Of a stretch of 64,000 nucleotides of DNA, positions 27,435 through 36,343 are shown one piece after another. The notes under the pieces were generated by a model. It saw nothing but the letters and a program-made list of their open reading frames with translations, had not been told where the DNA came from and made no database searches. A program made the translations under genes and the position numbers. Location: the NCBI RefSeq assembly GCF_902497555.1, contig NZ_CABVGP010000002.1:2058501-2122500 (forward strand). Direction: 5' to 3'. The stretch comes from Amycolatopsis camponoti. Lineage in GTDB: Bacteria > Actinomycetota > Actinomycetes > Mycobacteriales > Pseudonocardiaceae. Position 1 is the first letter of the stretch; every line of letters starts with the position of its first letter.

Positions 27435-27820
27435 GACGGCGCCGGCGCTTCGGAGTCCGGTTGCAGCATGCCGAAGATGTTGCCTTCGGTGTCCTTGACG
27501 TACGCCAGCCACCCGACGCCCGGCACCGGGTTCTTCGGCAGCGCCAGCGATCCGCCCGCGTCGCTCACCGCGGCGAGGGACGCGTCGAGGTCGGCGACGT
27601 CGATCGTGTTCACGAAACCGTGCACCGGCGCTGATTCCGCGGGCGCCGGGCCGACCCGCGGCACGAGCCCGCCGTCGATGCCGTCACCCTCGCCGGTCGT
27701 GATCACCCAGTACGGGACGTCGCCCCAGCGCTCGAACTTCCAGCCGAACACCGCCGTGTAGAAGGCGACCGCGCGTTCGGGGTCGCCCGCGTGGATCTCG
27801 AAGTGGACGGGACGAGGCAT
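27431..27820 (-). CDS. VOC (glyoxalase/bleomycin-resistance) superfamily protein
   Basis: This 129-residue protein has the paired beta-alpha-beta-beta-beta repeats of the VOC fold: VHFEIHAGDPERAVAFYTAVFGWKF at the N-terminus, VNTIDVADLDASLAAVSDAGG in the middle and VKDTEGNIFGMLQPD at the end. His6, a Glu in the first strand and the Asp/Asn of DTEGN are candidate metal ligands. Many short actinobacterial members are annotated only as VOC proteins and their substrates are unknown. Confidence 0.88.
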   Translation of the reverse strand: MPRPVHFEIHAGDPERAVAFYTAVFGWKFERWGDVPYWVITTGEGDGIDGGLVPRVGPAPAESAPVHGFVNTIDVADLDASLAAVSDAGGSLALPKNPVPGVGWLAYVKDTEGNIFGMLQPDSEAPAPS

Positions 27821-27886
27821 GGGCGTCTCCTCGGGCCGGGGCCGTCAAGTCGACGTGAGACTACGCCCGGCCCGGGGAAACACAAG

Positions 27887-29281
27887 TCACAGCGGCGGCC
27901 GCGCCGAAAGGGTGACGTCGGTGTCGAAGTCCGGGAACCCGGCCGGGGCGCTCCTCGCCGTCAAAGCGGCCGCGGGAGGCAAGCCGGCCCAGCGGCGGAC
28001 CGTCGCCGTCGCCGCGGCGGCGTCGGCCGCGGGCAGCTGCGCGATCTTCGAGCCGTGGTTGCCGCCCGGGACGTAGTAGCGGTACGAGTCGCGGCTGCCG
28101 AAGCCCAGCTCGAACGGCTCGGCGCCCCACGGGTCGTTCGAGCCGTACACGAACAGCAGCCGGGTGCCGCGGGACTTCACCCAAAAGTCGACGTCCGGCA
28201 TCGCCAGGTAGTCGAACCGCGGCAGCTTGATCGACGCCGGCACGAACGTCTTCGGCTGGTCGGCGCCGGGGTAGCGGAGCAGGTCGCGCAGGTAGCCGTC
28301 GTAAGCCTCGGGGGAGCCCAGCTGGACCGCCGCCTGGTAGTAGTACGGGATGTACGGCGCCAGGTCCTGGTCGGAGTAGGTGTTGAGGCTCTCGACCTTT
28401 TCGTACCAGGCGTAGACGTCGGCCGCGGGCGCGCCCGGCGCCGGCACCGTCGCGCAGTCCGCCTGCTTCTGGTACTGCCAGAACGCGAAGTACGAGTCGA
28501 TCACCGAGATCTCGAGGGACTTGTCGGCCGAGCCGACGATCGAGAACGTCAACCCGCGGCGAGCCGCGTCCGCCGCGGCGATCACGCCCAGTTCGTCACG
28601 CCGCTTCAGCGCGTCGCGCTGGATCGCCTTCAACGCGTCGCGGCAGCCCGGGTCGTTGCCGACGCGGGAGAGGAACCGGTTGTAGACGTCGAGCGGGTCG
28701 ATGACGTCGTTGGGCGCGACGTACGGGATCGTCGCGTCGACGTCGTCGGGGAAGAAGCGCCGGAAGTACGTCGCGGTCATGCCGCCCTTGCTGCCGCCGG
28801 TGGCCAGCCACTTGCCCGGGTAGATCGCCTTGAACGCCTGCACCGCGCGGTGCTCGTCCGCGGCGGCCTGCCAGATCGTCAGCTGCTTCGCCCAGTTCTC
28901 CGGCTGGGGCCGCGACGGCGTGAAGTACCGGTACTCCATCGACAGCTGGTTGCCGTCGACGATCTGCGTCGGCTCCGACCGGTTCGGCGCGGTGCTGACG
29001 TTGTAGCCGCTGGTGAAGGCGACCGTCGGCGCGGCGAAGTCGCGGTGCAGCAGGGTGAACCGCTGCTGGAACGTGCCCGCGCCGGGGTGGCGGTGGTCGG
29101 CGGGCTGGGTGAAGGTCAGCTCGAAGAACCGGAACCCGGCCGGCGCCGGGTCCTCCTTGACGATCGTCAGGCCGGGGATCTTCCGCAGCGCGGCCTCGAT
29201 GTCGGTCGACGCCCCCGCGGCGGGCGCGAGCCCCACCACGGCCAGCACGACCGCCGCGACGGCGGTGAACAGTCTGCGCAT
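27887..29281 (-). CDS. Secreted S37-family tripeptidyl aminopeptidase
   Basis: This 464-residue protein has a signal peptide (MRRLFTAVAAVVLAVVGLAP, Ala-X-Ala near 22-25) and matches the PS-10/S37 peptidases known from Streptomyces. It carries nucleophile Ser in TGGSKGGMT (about residue 165), Asp in VYGSNDPWGAEPF and His in PGGNHGSKI. The EYRYFTPSRP motif is conserved in the family. Such enzymes remove tripeptides from protein N-termini outside the cell. The start is ATG 29281 with SD GGAGGG. The gene stands alone, divergent from the SRPBCC gene. Confidence 0.9.
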   Translation of the reverse strand: MRRLFTAVAAVVLAVVGLAPAAGASTDIEAALRKIPGLTIVKEDPAPAGFRFFELTFTQPADHRHPGAGTFQQRFTLLHRDFAAPTVAFTSGYNVSTAPNRSEPTQIVDGNQLSMEYRYFTPSRPQPENWAKQLTIWQAAADEHRAVQAFKAIYPGKWLATGGSKGGMTATYFRRFFPDDVDATIPYVAPNDVIDPLDVYNRFLSRVGNDPGCRDALKAIQRDALKRRDELGVIAAADAARRGLTFSIVGSADKSLEISVIDSYFAFWQYQKQADCATVPAPGAPAADVYAWYEKVESLNTYSDQDLAPYIPYYYQAAVQLGSPEAYDGYLRDLLRYPGADQPKTFVPASIKLPRFDYLAMPDVDFWVKSRGTRLLFVYGSNDPWGAEPFELGFGSRDSYRYYVPGGNHGSKIAQLPAADAAAATATVRRWAGLPPAAALTARSAPAGFPDFDTDVTLSARPPL

Positions 29282-29462
29282 GGACGCACCCTCCCCGGCT
29301 TCGGATCCCACCGTGGGACCCTCACAGAACCGGCCGCGGTCGGCAATCGGCTGTCCGGGCGCAGAATCGGTCAGGTTCCGACTTTCGTCGGGTGGTGCGC
29401 GCGTCCTCATCCGTGCGCAACCGCGGGCACCGTGCGAGTTGTCCGGGTGATCAGCGCCACGT

Positions 29463-29479
29463 TACGGTCCGAAACCGTA
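29463..29479. promoter_or_regulatory. TACGGT-N5-ACCGTA inverted repeat
   Basis: A perfect 6-bp inverted repeat 29 bp before the SRPBCC start, placed like an operator. Too short to be certain. Confidence 0.4.
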
Positions 29480-29507
29480 GGCACCGGCATCGAGCGAGGG
29501 GTCCGCC

Positions 29508-30011
29508 ATGAAGGTTTCCGACTGCCCTACGACGCAGGTCGAAGTCCGCATCGCCGCGCGACCGGCCGAGGTCTGGTACTGGCTGCTCGACATCGACCTG
29601 CCGGCCCGGTTCTCCACCGAGTTCCAGGGCGGCGGCTGGGTCGAGGGCACCGAGCCCGGCTTGGGCGCCCGGTTCCGCGGCCGCAACTCCCATCCCGTCG
29701 CCGGGGAGTGGGAGACGGTCTCGACGGTGACCGGCTACGAGCCCGAGCGGCTGTTCGCGTGGGCCGTGATGGACGTGGAGAACCCGGCCGCGTCGTGGCG
29801 CTTCGAGCTCGTCCCCGACGGCGACGGCACGATCCTGCGCCAGTGGGCCCAGATCGGCCCCGGCCCGTCCAACCTGACGACGATCATCGGCTCGATGCCC
29901 GAGCACGAGGAGGAGATCGTCGCGATGCGGCTGGGCGAGCTGCAGGGCAACATGCAGAAGACGGTCGAAGGCATCAAGGCCCTCGCCGAAACCGGTGTCC
30001 ACGCCGCCTAG
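29508..30011 (+). CDS. SRPBCC (START-like) domain protein
   Basis: This 167-residue protein has the polyketide_cyc2 form of the START fold: an N-terminal strand with VEVRIAARPAEVWYWLLDIDLPARFS, central strands with FRGRNSHPVAGEWETVSTVTGYEP and a long C-terminal helix. It should bind a hydrophobic ligand in the cytoplasm. The SD is GAGGGG before ATG 29508. It ends 4 nt into the convergent enoyl-CoA hydratase gene. Confidence 0.88.
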   Translation: MKVSDCPTTQVEVRIAARPAEVWYWLLDIDLPARFSTEFQGGGWVEGTEPGLGARFRGRNSHPVAGEWETVSTVTGYEPERLFAWAVMDVENPAASWRFELVPDGDGTILRQWAQIGPGPSNLTTIIGSMPEHEEEIVAMRLGELQGNMQKTVEGIKALAETGVHAA

Positions 30012-30748
30012 CGGAGCACCTTGTCCACATAGGACTTCACGGCGGCGAGCGCCGCGGGCGAGCGCCACAGCCGCTCCACCTCGGGGTCGTCGGTGTGGCG
30101 GTGCTCGGCGATCCGCTCGTGGAAGGGCTGGCGGATCTGGGCCTTGGTGTGCGCGAACGCCTCGGCGGGCAGCTCGCCGAGGCGGGTCGCGACGGCGAGC
30201 GCCCGGTCGAGCACGTTCTCCGGTGGAGCCAGCTCGTCGACCAGGCCGCGGGCGAGGGCGTCCTCGCCGCCGTACGTCGAACCCGAGTAGGTGAGCGACG
30301 GCAGCGGCGCGGTGCCGTAGGCGCAGCGCAGGATCTCCAGCGCGGCCAGCGGGAACGGCACCCCGACCAGCAGCTCGGTCACGCCGATGGTGCCGCTCCC
30401 GAGCACGCGGTGGTCGCAGGCCGCGGCGAGCACGGCACCGCCGGCGATCGCGTGCCCGTTCAGCGCGGCGACCACCGGACGCGGGAAGCCGAACACGGCC
30501 AGCAGCGCGTCGGACAGCAGCGGCAGGAACTCCGAAACGTACGCCGCGCCGCCGTCGTGGATCCGCTTGAGGTCGACGCCCGCGGAGAAGATGCGGCCGG
30601 TACCGGTGAGCACCACGGCGCGGGCTTGCGAGGCTTCCTCCAGCCGGAACACGAGCTCGCGGCAGGAGTCGCTGTCGAGGGTGTTCCCGCCGCCGTGGTC
30701 GATCCGCAGCACGGCGACGTCGTGGTGGCGCTCCAGGGTGATCGGCAC
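30008..30748 (-). CDS. Enoyl-CoA hydratase/isomerase family protein
   Basis: This 246-residue crotonase-fold protein has the oxyanion-hole segments GRIFSAGVDLK and LNGHAIAGGAVLAAACDHRV. The catalytic Glu of bona fide hydratases (position of VTELLVGVPFP) is present as Glu in TELLV, but the second Glu is not clear, so isomerase or hydrolase activity is possible. It follows the Ddn-like gene by 18 bp on the same strand and may be the last gene of that operon. Confidence 0.87.
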   Translation of the reverse strand: MPITLERHHDVAVLRIDHGGGNTLDSDSCRELVFRLEEASQARAVVLTGTGRIFSAGVDLKRIHDGGAAYVSEFLPLLSDALLAVFGFPRPVVAALNGHAIAGGAVLAAACDHRVLGSGTIGVTELLVGVPFPLAALEILRCAYGTAPLPSLTYSGSTYGGEDALARGLVDELAPPENVLDRALAVATRLGELPAEAFAHTKAQIRQPFHERIAEHRHTDDPEVERLWRSPAALAAVKSYVDKVLR

Positions 30749-30766
30749 GCGCCCGACCGTAACCGC

Positions 30767-31240
30767 TCAGGTTTTGCGGCTCAACCGGACGACACCGAAG
30801 TGCTCGCGGCGCACCAGCCGGGTGACCTCGTCGGAGGTCGGCAGCCGGCCGGCCGGGAACCGCAGGCCGATCTGCCGCGCGGCCCCGCGCCGCCCGAGTT
30901 CGGTGATCCGGTCCAGGTAGAGCCGCACCACGGCGGCCTCGTCGTCGACGAGCACGCCGCGCATCGGCGTGGTCCGCCCGGCGAACGTCACGTCGGCGTC
31001 CGCGCCACCGGTGAAGTTCAGCCGCCAGCCGGCGGGCGTGAGCACGTACGGCCCGCCGGCGTCGCGGTGCGCGGTCACCGGGACCCGATAGCGGCGTCCG
31101 GACCGGCGGCCGGTGAAGGCGAGCAGCATGAACTCGCGCACGCCGCGCCCGAGCGGGCTCGGCAGCAGCGCGCGAAGCACCCCGTTGAACGCCTTCACCA
31201 GCGGCGCGGGCGGCTGGTGGCCTTCGACCACGGCGGACAT
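30767..31240 (-). CDS. Deazaflavin (F420)-dependent nitroreductase-like protein
   Basis: This 157-residue protein matches the DUF385/Ddn family of split-barrel proteins: FMLLAFTGRRSGRRYRVPVTAH near the N-terminus (the TxGRxSG motif that holds the F420 phosphate tail), GGPYVLTPAGWRLNFTGGAD and a C-terminal helix. It probably uses F420H2 to reduce quinones or nitro compounds near the membrane. It overlaps the ABC permease stop in TGATG form, so it is co-translated with the transporter. Confidence 0.8.
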   Translation of the reverse strand: MSAVVEGHQPPAPLVKAFNGVLRALLPSPLGRGVREFMLLAFTGRRSGRRYRVPVTAHRDAGGPYVLTPAGWRLNFTGGADADVTFAGRTTPMRGVLVDDEAAVVRLYLDRITELGRRGAARQIGLRFPAGRLPTSDEVTRLVRREHFGVVRLSRKT

Positions 31241-32163
31241 CAGCTGGTGATGTCCTTCCGGGCGAACCGCCGCCCCGCGTAGAGGAAGAACACCGTCCCG
31301 TAGATGACCGCCGAGAGCATGCCGCTCGCCAGGTTGGTCCAGTCGACGTCGGTCGAGATCAGGTCCATCCACGAGAACGCGTAGTGCGTCGGCAGGTAGT
31401 TGCGCAGACCCTCCAGCGCGGTGATCTGGTCCAGGATCTGCGACAGGATCGCCACCAGCACCGCGCCGCCGACCGCGCCGAGCGGGGCGTCGGTCGACAC
31501 GCTCAGCGCGAGCGCCAGCCCGGCCACCCAGGCCAGCTGCAGGATGATGTACACAGTGGACAGTGCGATCGCCAGGAGGCTGTCGCCGAACGAAACCGCG
31601 TCGCCGGTCGGGCTGATCGCGTCGCCCGCGCCGTACCAGAGCACCCCGACGCCGAGCGACACCAGGGGCAGCAGCACCAGCGCCGCCGCCGACAGGAGCC
31701 CGGACACGATCGCCTTCTGCCGCAGCACCCGCTGCCGCGGCACCGGGATCGCCAGCAGGTACTTCAGGCTCGACCACGACGCCTCGCTCGCGATCGTGTC
31801 GCCGAAGAACAGCGCGACGATCATCGGCAGCAGGAACGTCCCCGACACGAACAGCGCCAGCACGACGAAGTTCGGCGCGGACGCCGTGGCCAGGTCGACG
31901 AACCCGCCGCTGCGCCGGTTCGGGTTCGACTGGCCGGCCTCGAACGCGAGCACCAGGATGAACGGCAGGATCGCGACGAACCCGAGCAGGAACTGCGTGC
32001 GCCGCCGCTTGAGCTGGCGCCGCAGCTCGACGCCGAGCCCCAGCGTCCGCCGGGCGGAGTAGCCCTCGACGGCGCCGTCCGGCCCGACCCCGGCGTGCTC
32101 GTGCGACGCGACGTCGCTCAGCTCGTCCAGCGCGTGCGGGTCGGTGTGCACACCCTCGCTCAT
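31240..32163 (-). CDS. ABC-2 family permease, partner of the hydrolase-ATPase fusion
   Basis: This 307-residue protein has a cytoplasmic N-terminus of about 55 residues and six membrane segments, with the ABC-2 feature SEASWSSLKYLLAIPVPRQRVLRQK between segments two and three. It overlaps the upstream fusion gene by ATGA and the downstream Ddn-like gene by TGATG. It is therefore the membrane channel for the ATPase domain encoded by that fusion. Confidence 0.9.
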   Translation of the reverse strand: MSEGVHTDPHALDELSDVASHEHAGVGPDGAVEGYSARRTLGLGVELRRQLKRRRTQFLLGFVAILPFILVLAFEAGQSNPNRRSGGFVDLATASAPNFVVLALFVSGTFLLPMIVALFFGDTIASEASWSSLKYLLAIPVPRQRVLRQKAIVSGLLSAAALVLLPLVSLGVGVLWYGAGDAISPTGDAVSFGDSLLAIALSTVYIILQLAWVAGLALALSVSTDAPLGAVGGAVLVAILSQILDQITALEGLRNYLPTHYAFSWMDLISTDVDWTNLASGMLSAVIYGTVFFLYAGRRFARKDITS

Positions 32164-35063
32164 GATTCCTCTCCGACCAGTTGCAGGAACGCGTCTTCGA
32201 GCCGGCGCCTCGGCCCGGCCTGCTCCACGGCGACGCCGGCGCGGACCAGGGCCGCGACCGCTTCGGCGCGCGGCAGCCCGTCGAGATCGGCGTGCACGAG
32301 GTCGCCGTCGACGTCGACCGAGGTGACCCCGCCGGCCGCCTTCAGCGCGGCGGCCGCCGCCTCCGGGTCGTCGACCCGGAACGTCGCCTCGCCGCCGGCC
32401 GCGGCCAGCTCGCCGACCTCGCCCGAGGCGACCAGCGCGCCGCGGTGCATGACCACGACGTGCGTGCAGGTCTGCTCGACCTCGGCCAGCAGGTGGCTGG
32501 AGACCACCACGGTGCGGCCGGTCGCGGCGTAGCGCTGCAGCACCTCGCGCATCTGGTGGATCTGGGGCGGGTCGAGCCCGTTGGTCGGCTCGTCGAGCAC
32601 CATGAGCTCCGGCAGGCCGAGCATCGCCTGCGCGATCGCCAGCCGCTGCCGCATGCCCTGGCTGTAGGTGCGGACCCGGCGGTCCACCGCGGCGCCGAGC
32701 CCGGCGATCTCCAGCGCCTCGCCGAAGTGCGCCTTCTCCGCCGGTCGCCCGGTGGCCGCCCAGTACAGCTCGAGGTTCGCCCGGCCGGACAGGTGCGGCA
32801 GGAAGCCGGACCCCTCCACGAACGAGCCGATGCGCGAGAGCACCGGAGCGCCGCCGGTGATCTTGTGCCCGAAGACCCGGATGTGGCCCTTCGTCGGCGT
32901 GATCAGGCCCATCAGCATCCGCAGCGTGGTCGTCTTGCCCGCGCCGTTCGGCCCGAGCAGGCCGAGCACCTGGCCCGGCTCGACGCGGAAGGACAGGTCG
33001 TTCACCGCGACGAACCCGCCCGGGTACTCCTTGCGCAGCCCCTCGATGACCAGCGGGGTGGTGGCGAGCTCGGGGTCGATGTCGGTGGCCCGGCGGCGGC
33101 GCAGGGCCGCGAAGAGCACCGCGGCCCCGGCGATCGCCAGCGTCACGCCGATGCCGACGAGCTGCCCGACCGGAGCCGGCGAGCCGACGGACGTCCCGGG
33201 CACGACCGGCACGGCCAGAGCGGTGCCGCCGGCGAGCGCGACCCGGAACACCGCGGGGGCGGCCGGGGTCGCGAACGCCTGGTCGGTCGTGCCGACGACC
33301 AGGCGCAGCGAGTGGCCGCCCTCGATCGGCCGGACGATGCCGGGCAGCGTCACGGTGACGTCGACCGGCGTGCCGTCGGCCGGCAGCCCGCTCACCCGGA
33401 ACGGGGCGATCGCGTTGGCCGGCAGTACCCGGGAGCCGTCCTGGCCGACGTCGTAGAGCTTCGCGAACAGCACCGCGTCCGGCTGCGGGTGTGCCGGGTC
33501 GGCGGCGACCCGCAGCCGCACGGTGGAGGAGCCGCTGACGACGATCTGCCCGTCGACCGGCGTGGTCGTGAACTGCGCGGCCTGGCCCGGCGGGTCGTTA
33601 CTGAACAGCGCGCCCAGCCGCGACGTGCTGCTCGCGACGCCGTTGAGACCGGGGATCCCGCTCACGGCCGAGGGGTTCGCCCCGGCCGGGCGCACGATCG
33701 CCTGCGCGGGACCGGCCATCGCCAGCATCCGCCGCTCGGTGGCCGGGCCGGTCAGACCGGGGTAGGTGTCGGCGTTGACGGTGCGGACCGACGGCGTCCC
33801 GTTGGCGCGCAAGGTGCCCTGGACGTCGTAGCTGAACCCGGTGCCCGGGTCGCCGCCGTTCACCGCGGTCCAGAGGAAGTCGCCGATCTTGCCGCGCAGC
33901 TGCGGTCCCGGCTTGCCGCCGTCGTGGCCGCCGGTGTACCAGATCGTCCGCACCTTGCCGCCCGCCGCGGTGATCTGCCGCGCGCTGGCATCGGACTGGT
34001 CGAGGCCGAACAGGGTGTCGCTCTCGCCCTGGACCAGCAGGGTCGGGACGGTGATCTTGCCGGTCACCGACACGGGGGAGACGCGGCGAAGCAGGTCGAC
34101 GCTCGCCTGGCTCGCCTGCCCGGTGGTGCCCAGCTCGGTGTAGGCGCGGCAGACGGCGGCGGTGAACCGGCCGCACGGGTCGGCCGGACCGCTCGGCCGG
34201 CCGCCGCCCGCGCCCGGGGGCACGGCGGGGACGGCCGCCGCGGCACCCCCGGCCGCGCCGGTGGACCCGGCGTCCGTCGGCTGCCCGGCTTCCGGCGCTT
34301 CGGCCGACGGCGAGCCGCTGGAGGCGGCGCCGGAGCCGGCCGAGAAGAAGATCCCGGCCCAGCTCTTCTTGAACACGCCGTCGGTCGCGAAGGCGCCGGC
34401 GGCCGGGGTGCCCGAAGCCTGGAGGCCGGGCGTGGCCGCGTTCGGGACCAGGCCCTGCGCGAGGTCGTTGTAGGTGATCACCGGGGCGATCGCGTCGACG
34501 CGCTTGTCCGTGCCGGCCAGCAGCAGCGAGAGCGCACCGCCGTAGGAAGCGCCGGTGACGGCGACCTTCGGGTCACCACCGGCGTCGGTGGTCACCTGGT
34601 GCTGCGCGACGAGCCGGTCGATCAGGCGGCTCGCGTCGGCGACCTCGCCGTCCGGATCGTTGAGCCCGATCTTGCCGGTGCTCTTGCCGAACCCGCGCGC
34701 GGACCACGTCATGACGACGAAGCCCTTCCTGGCGAGTTCGCGCGCGTCGTCGGCGACGCTGTTCTTGTCCCCGCCGAACCCGTGCGCGAGCAGCACCGCG
34801 GGTGCGGGCACGGTGGCGGGCAGGTAGGTGGTCGTGTCGATCTTGACCTGCTCCGCCGAACCGGGGGCGGCGGGCATGTCGATCAGCGCGTCCTGGGTGG
34901 GCACCGGCGCGGGCGCCGCGGGGCGCGTGATCCAGAAGACCGCACCGGCGGCCAGGACCACGACGACGGCGGCGAGCGCGGTGAGGCGGGCTCCGCGGGT
35001 GCGCGGGAGCGGGAGTCGGGGCACGAGGTGACCGTATGTGAACTTTCCTGAGAGTGTCCTCAC
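32160..35063 (-). CDS. Fusion of exported alpha/beta hydrolase and cytoplasmic ABC ATPase
   Basis: This 967-residue protein has a membrane segment at about 27-46. An alpha/beta hydrolase (about 60-440) carries GASYGGA (Ser near 171), ESD (GESDTLFG) and TGGHDGG as a likely Ser-Asp-His triad, as in S15/CocE peptidases. Then come a Ser/Thr/Gly-rich insert (about 240-300), a CocE-type jelly-roll (about 490-620), a second membrane segment (about 633-655) and a complete ABC ATPase (670-967) with GPNGAGKTTT, YSQGMRQR and LMVLDEPTNGLDP. The two membrane segments put the hydrolase outside and the ATPase inside. It overlaps its permease by ATGA. Start GTG 35063 keeps the first membrane segment; a GTG 13 codons on is also possible. 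Confidence 0.88.
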   Translation of the reverse strand: MRTLSGKFTYGHLVPRLPLPRTRGARLTALAAVVVVLAAGAVFWITRPAAPAPVPTQDALIDMPAAPGSAEQVKIDTTTYLPATVPAPAVLLAHGFGGDKNSVADDARELARKGFVVMTWSARGFGKSTGKIGLNDPDGEVADASRLIDRLVAQHQVTTDAGGDPKVAVTGASYGGALSLLLAGTDKRVDAIAPVITYNDLAQGLVPNAATPGLQASGTPAAGAFATDGVFKKSWAGIFFSAGSGAASSGSPSAEAPEAGQPTDAGSTGAAGGAAAAVPAVPPGAGGGRPSGPADPCGRFTAAVCRAYTELGTTGQASQASVDLLRRVSPVSVTGKITVPTLLVQGESDTLFGLDQSDASARQITAAGGKVRTIWYTGGHDGGKPGPQLRGKIGDFLWTAVNGGDPGTGFSYDVQGTLRANGTPSVRTVNADTYPGLTGPATERRMLAMAGPAQAIVRPAGANPSAVSGIPGLNGVASSTSRLGALFSNDPPGQAAQFTTTPVDGQIVVSGSSTVRLRVAADPAHPQPDAVLFAKLYDVGQDGSRVLPANAIAPFRVSGLPADGTPVDVTVTLPGIVRPIEGGHSLRLVVGTTDQAFATPAAPAVFRVALAGGTALAVPVVPGTSVGSPAPVGQLVGIGVTLAIAGAAVLFAALRRRRATDIDPELATTPLVIEGLRKEYPGGFVAVNDLSFRVEPGQVLGLLGPNGAGKTTTLRMLMGLITPTKGHIRVFGHKITGGAPVLSRIGSFVEGSGFLPHLSGRANLELYWAATGRPAEKAHFGEALEIAGLGAAVDRRVRTYSQGMRQRLAIAQAMLGLPELMVLDEPTNGLDPPQIHQMREVLQRYAATGRTVVVSSHLLAEVEQTCTHVVVMHRGALVASGEVGELAAAGGEATFRVDDPEAAAAALKAAGGVTSVDVDGDLVHADLDGLPRAEAVAALVRAGVAVEQAGPRRRLEDAFLQLVGEES

Positions 35064-35189
35064 CGGCTCACTTCGATCACACGCGCGTGACCGCCTGGTG
35101 GACCGAGGTGACCGAAATTACAGGACCAACCTGGTGACGTGCGCGATTCCAGCTGGCGCTGGGGAGGGGAGAACCGGCAAACTGGACGC

Positions 35190-35321
35190 GCTGTGAGGGG
35201 AGTATTCCTTCGCGGCGGTGTCGTCAGCACGGTGGCCTTGCGCCCCCGGCACCGTCGGCCGGTGTTTTCACCGGCGGGAGAGACCTCCGGTTAGTTGCTC
35301 ATGCGCACTATCCGGAGGTTT
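35190..35321 (+). promoter_or_regulatory. yybP-ykoY (manganese) riboswitch with SD-sequestering hairpin
   Basis: The leader has the hallmarks of the yybP-ykoY motif: GAGGGGAGTA near 35194, the loop GTCGTCA, CTTGCGCCCCCGGCACC and GGGAGAGACC near 35276-35285. Downstream, ACCTCCGG (35283-35290) is exactly complementary to CCGGAGGT (35312-35319), which contains the Shine-Dalgarno of the TerC gene. Mn2+ binding would hold the first strand in the aptamer and free the SD. The downstream TerC family is a classic target of this riboswitch. Confidence 0.85.
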
Positions 35322-35328
35322 CGGTTTC

Positions 35329-36291
35329 ATGACTGTCCCCCTGTGGCTGTGGATCGCCACGATCGGTGGCCTGCTCGCGCTCATCGCGCTGGACCTGGTC
35401 ATCGTCGATCGCAAGCCGCACGAAGTCACCACGGGGGAAGCCGCTCGCTGGGTGATCTTCTACGTCTCCTGCGCGGTGCTCTTCGGTGCCGGCGTGTGGT
35501 TCTTCGCCGGGCACGACCCGGGCGTCGAGTTCTTCACCGGGTACATCACCGAGTACTCCCTGAGCGTCGACAACCTGTTCATCTTCATGATCATCATGGC
35601 GTCGTTCAAGGTGCCCGCCATCCACCAGCACCGCGTGCTGCTGGTCGGCATCCTGCTCGCGCTGGCCTTCCGCAGCGTCTTCATCGCCGTCGGCGCCGCG
35701 CTCATCGCGCAGTTCGTGTGGGTGTTCTTCCTCTTCGGCGCGATCCTGGTCTGGACCGCGGTCAGCATGCTGCGCGGCAAGGGCGAGGACGAGGAGTACC
35801 ACGAGAACGCCGTCACCCGGCAGGTCCGCAAGTTCGCCCCGGTGACCGACGACTACCACGGCCACCACTACACGGTGAAGCTGAACGGCAAGCGGATGAT
35901 CACGCCGATGCTGCTGGTCATCGTGGCCATCGGCTCAGCGGATCTGCTCTTCGCGGTCGACTCGATCCCGGCGATCTTCGGCATCACGCAGGAGGCGTTC
36001 CTCGTCTTCACCGCCAACGCGTTCGCGCTGATGGGCCTGCGGCAGCTGTACTTCCTGCTCGGCGGCCTGGTGACGAAGCTGGTCTACCTGACCTACGGCC
36101 TCGCGGTGATCCTCGCGTTCATCGGCGCGAAGCTGTTCCTGCACGCGCTGCACGAGTACCACGTCGTGCCGGACTGGCTGGACATCAACAACTGGATCTC
36201 CCTCGGCGTCATCATCGTCGTGCTCACCGTGACCACGGTGGCGAGCTTGGCGAAGGCCCGGCGCGACGAGCGCAAGCAGGTCGCCGCGTAA
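35329..36291 (+). CDS. TerC/Alx family membrane protein (probable Mn2+ exporter)
   Basis: This 320-residue protein has eight or nine membrane segments and the family's two repeated acidic motifs, SLSVDNLF (about residue 83) and FAVDSIPAIFG (about 210), whose Asp residues bind metal. It shares the KFAPVTDDYHGHHY cytoplasmic loop of actinobacterial members. TerC/Alx/MeeF proteins export Mn2+ or load it on exported enzymes. The riboswitch in its leader supports manganese. SD GGAGG is 10 nt before ATG 35329. Confidence 0.93.
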   Translation: MTVPLWLWIATIGGLLALIALDLVIVDRKPHEVTTGEAARWVIFYVSCAVLFGAGVWFFAGHDPGVEFFTGYITEYSLSVDNLFIFMIIMASFKVPAIHQHRVLLVGILLALAFRSVFIAVGAALIAQFVWVFFLFGAILVWTAVSMLRGKGEDEEYHENAVTRQVRKFAPVTDDYHGHHYTVKLNGKRMITPMLLVIVAIGSADLLFAVDSIPAIFGITQEAFLVFTANAFALMGLRQLYFLLGGLVTKLVYLTYGLAVILAFIGAKLFLHALHEYHVVPDWLDINNWISLGVIIVVLTVTTVASLAKARRDERKQVAA

Positions 36292-36330
36292 GTCCCGACG
36301 AAGGTCGTTCGCAGCGCTAAGGATTTCCGG

Positions 36331-36336
36331 TACCGT
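36331..36336 (+). promoter_or_regulatory. S9 peptidase leaderless -10 box (TACCGT)
   Basis: TACCGT lies 7 nt before the GTG at 36344, with TTCGCA at a 17-nt spacer as a possible -35. No SD. Confidence 0.55.
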
Positions 36337-36343
36337 CGGGGAC

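Noticed and set aside
27791..31282. Very long plus-strand reading frame (over 1100 codons)
   Set aside because: It is the shadow of the S37 peptidase, enoyl-CoA hydratase and Ddn-like genes on the other strand and has the Arg/Gly/Ala-rich composition typical of high-GC shadows.
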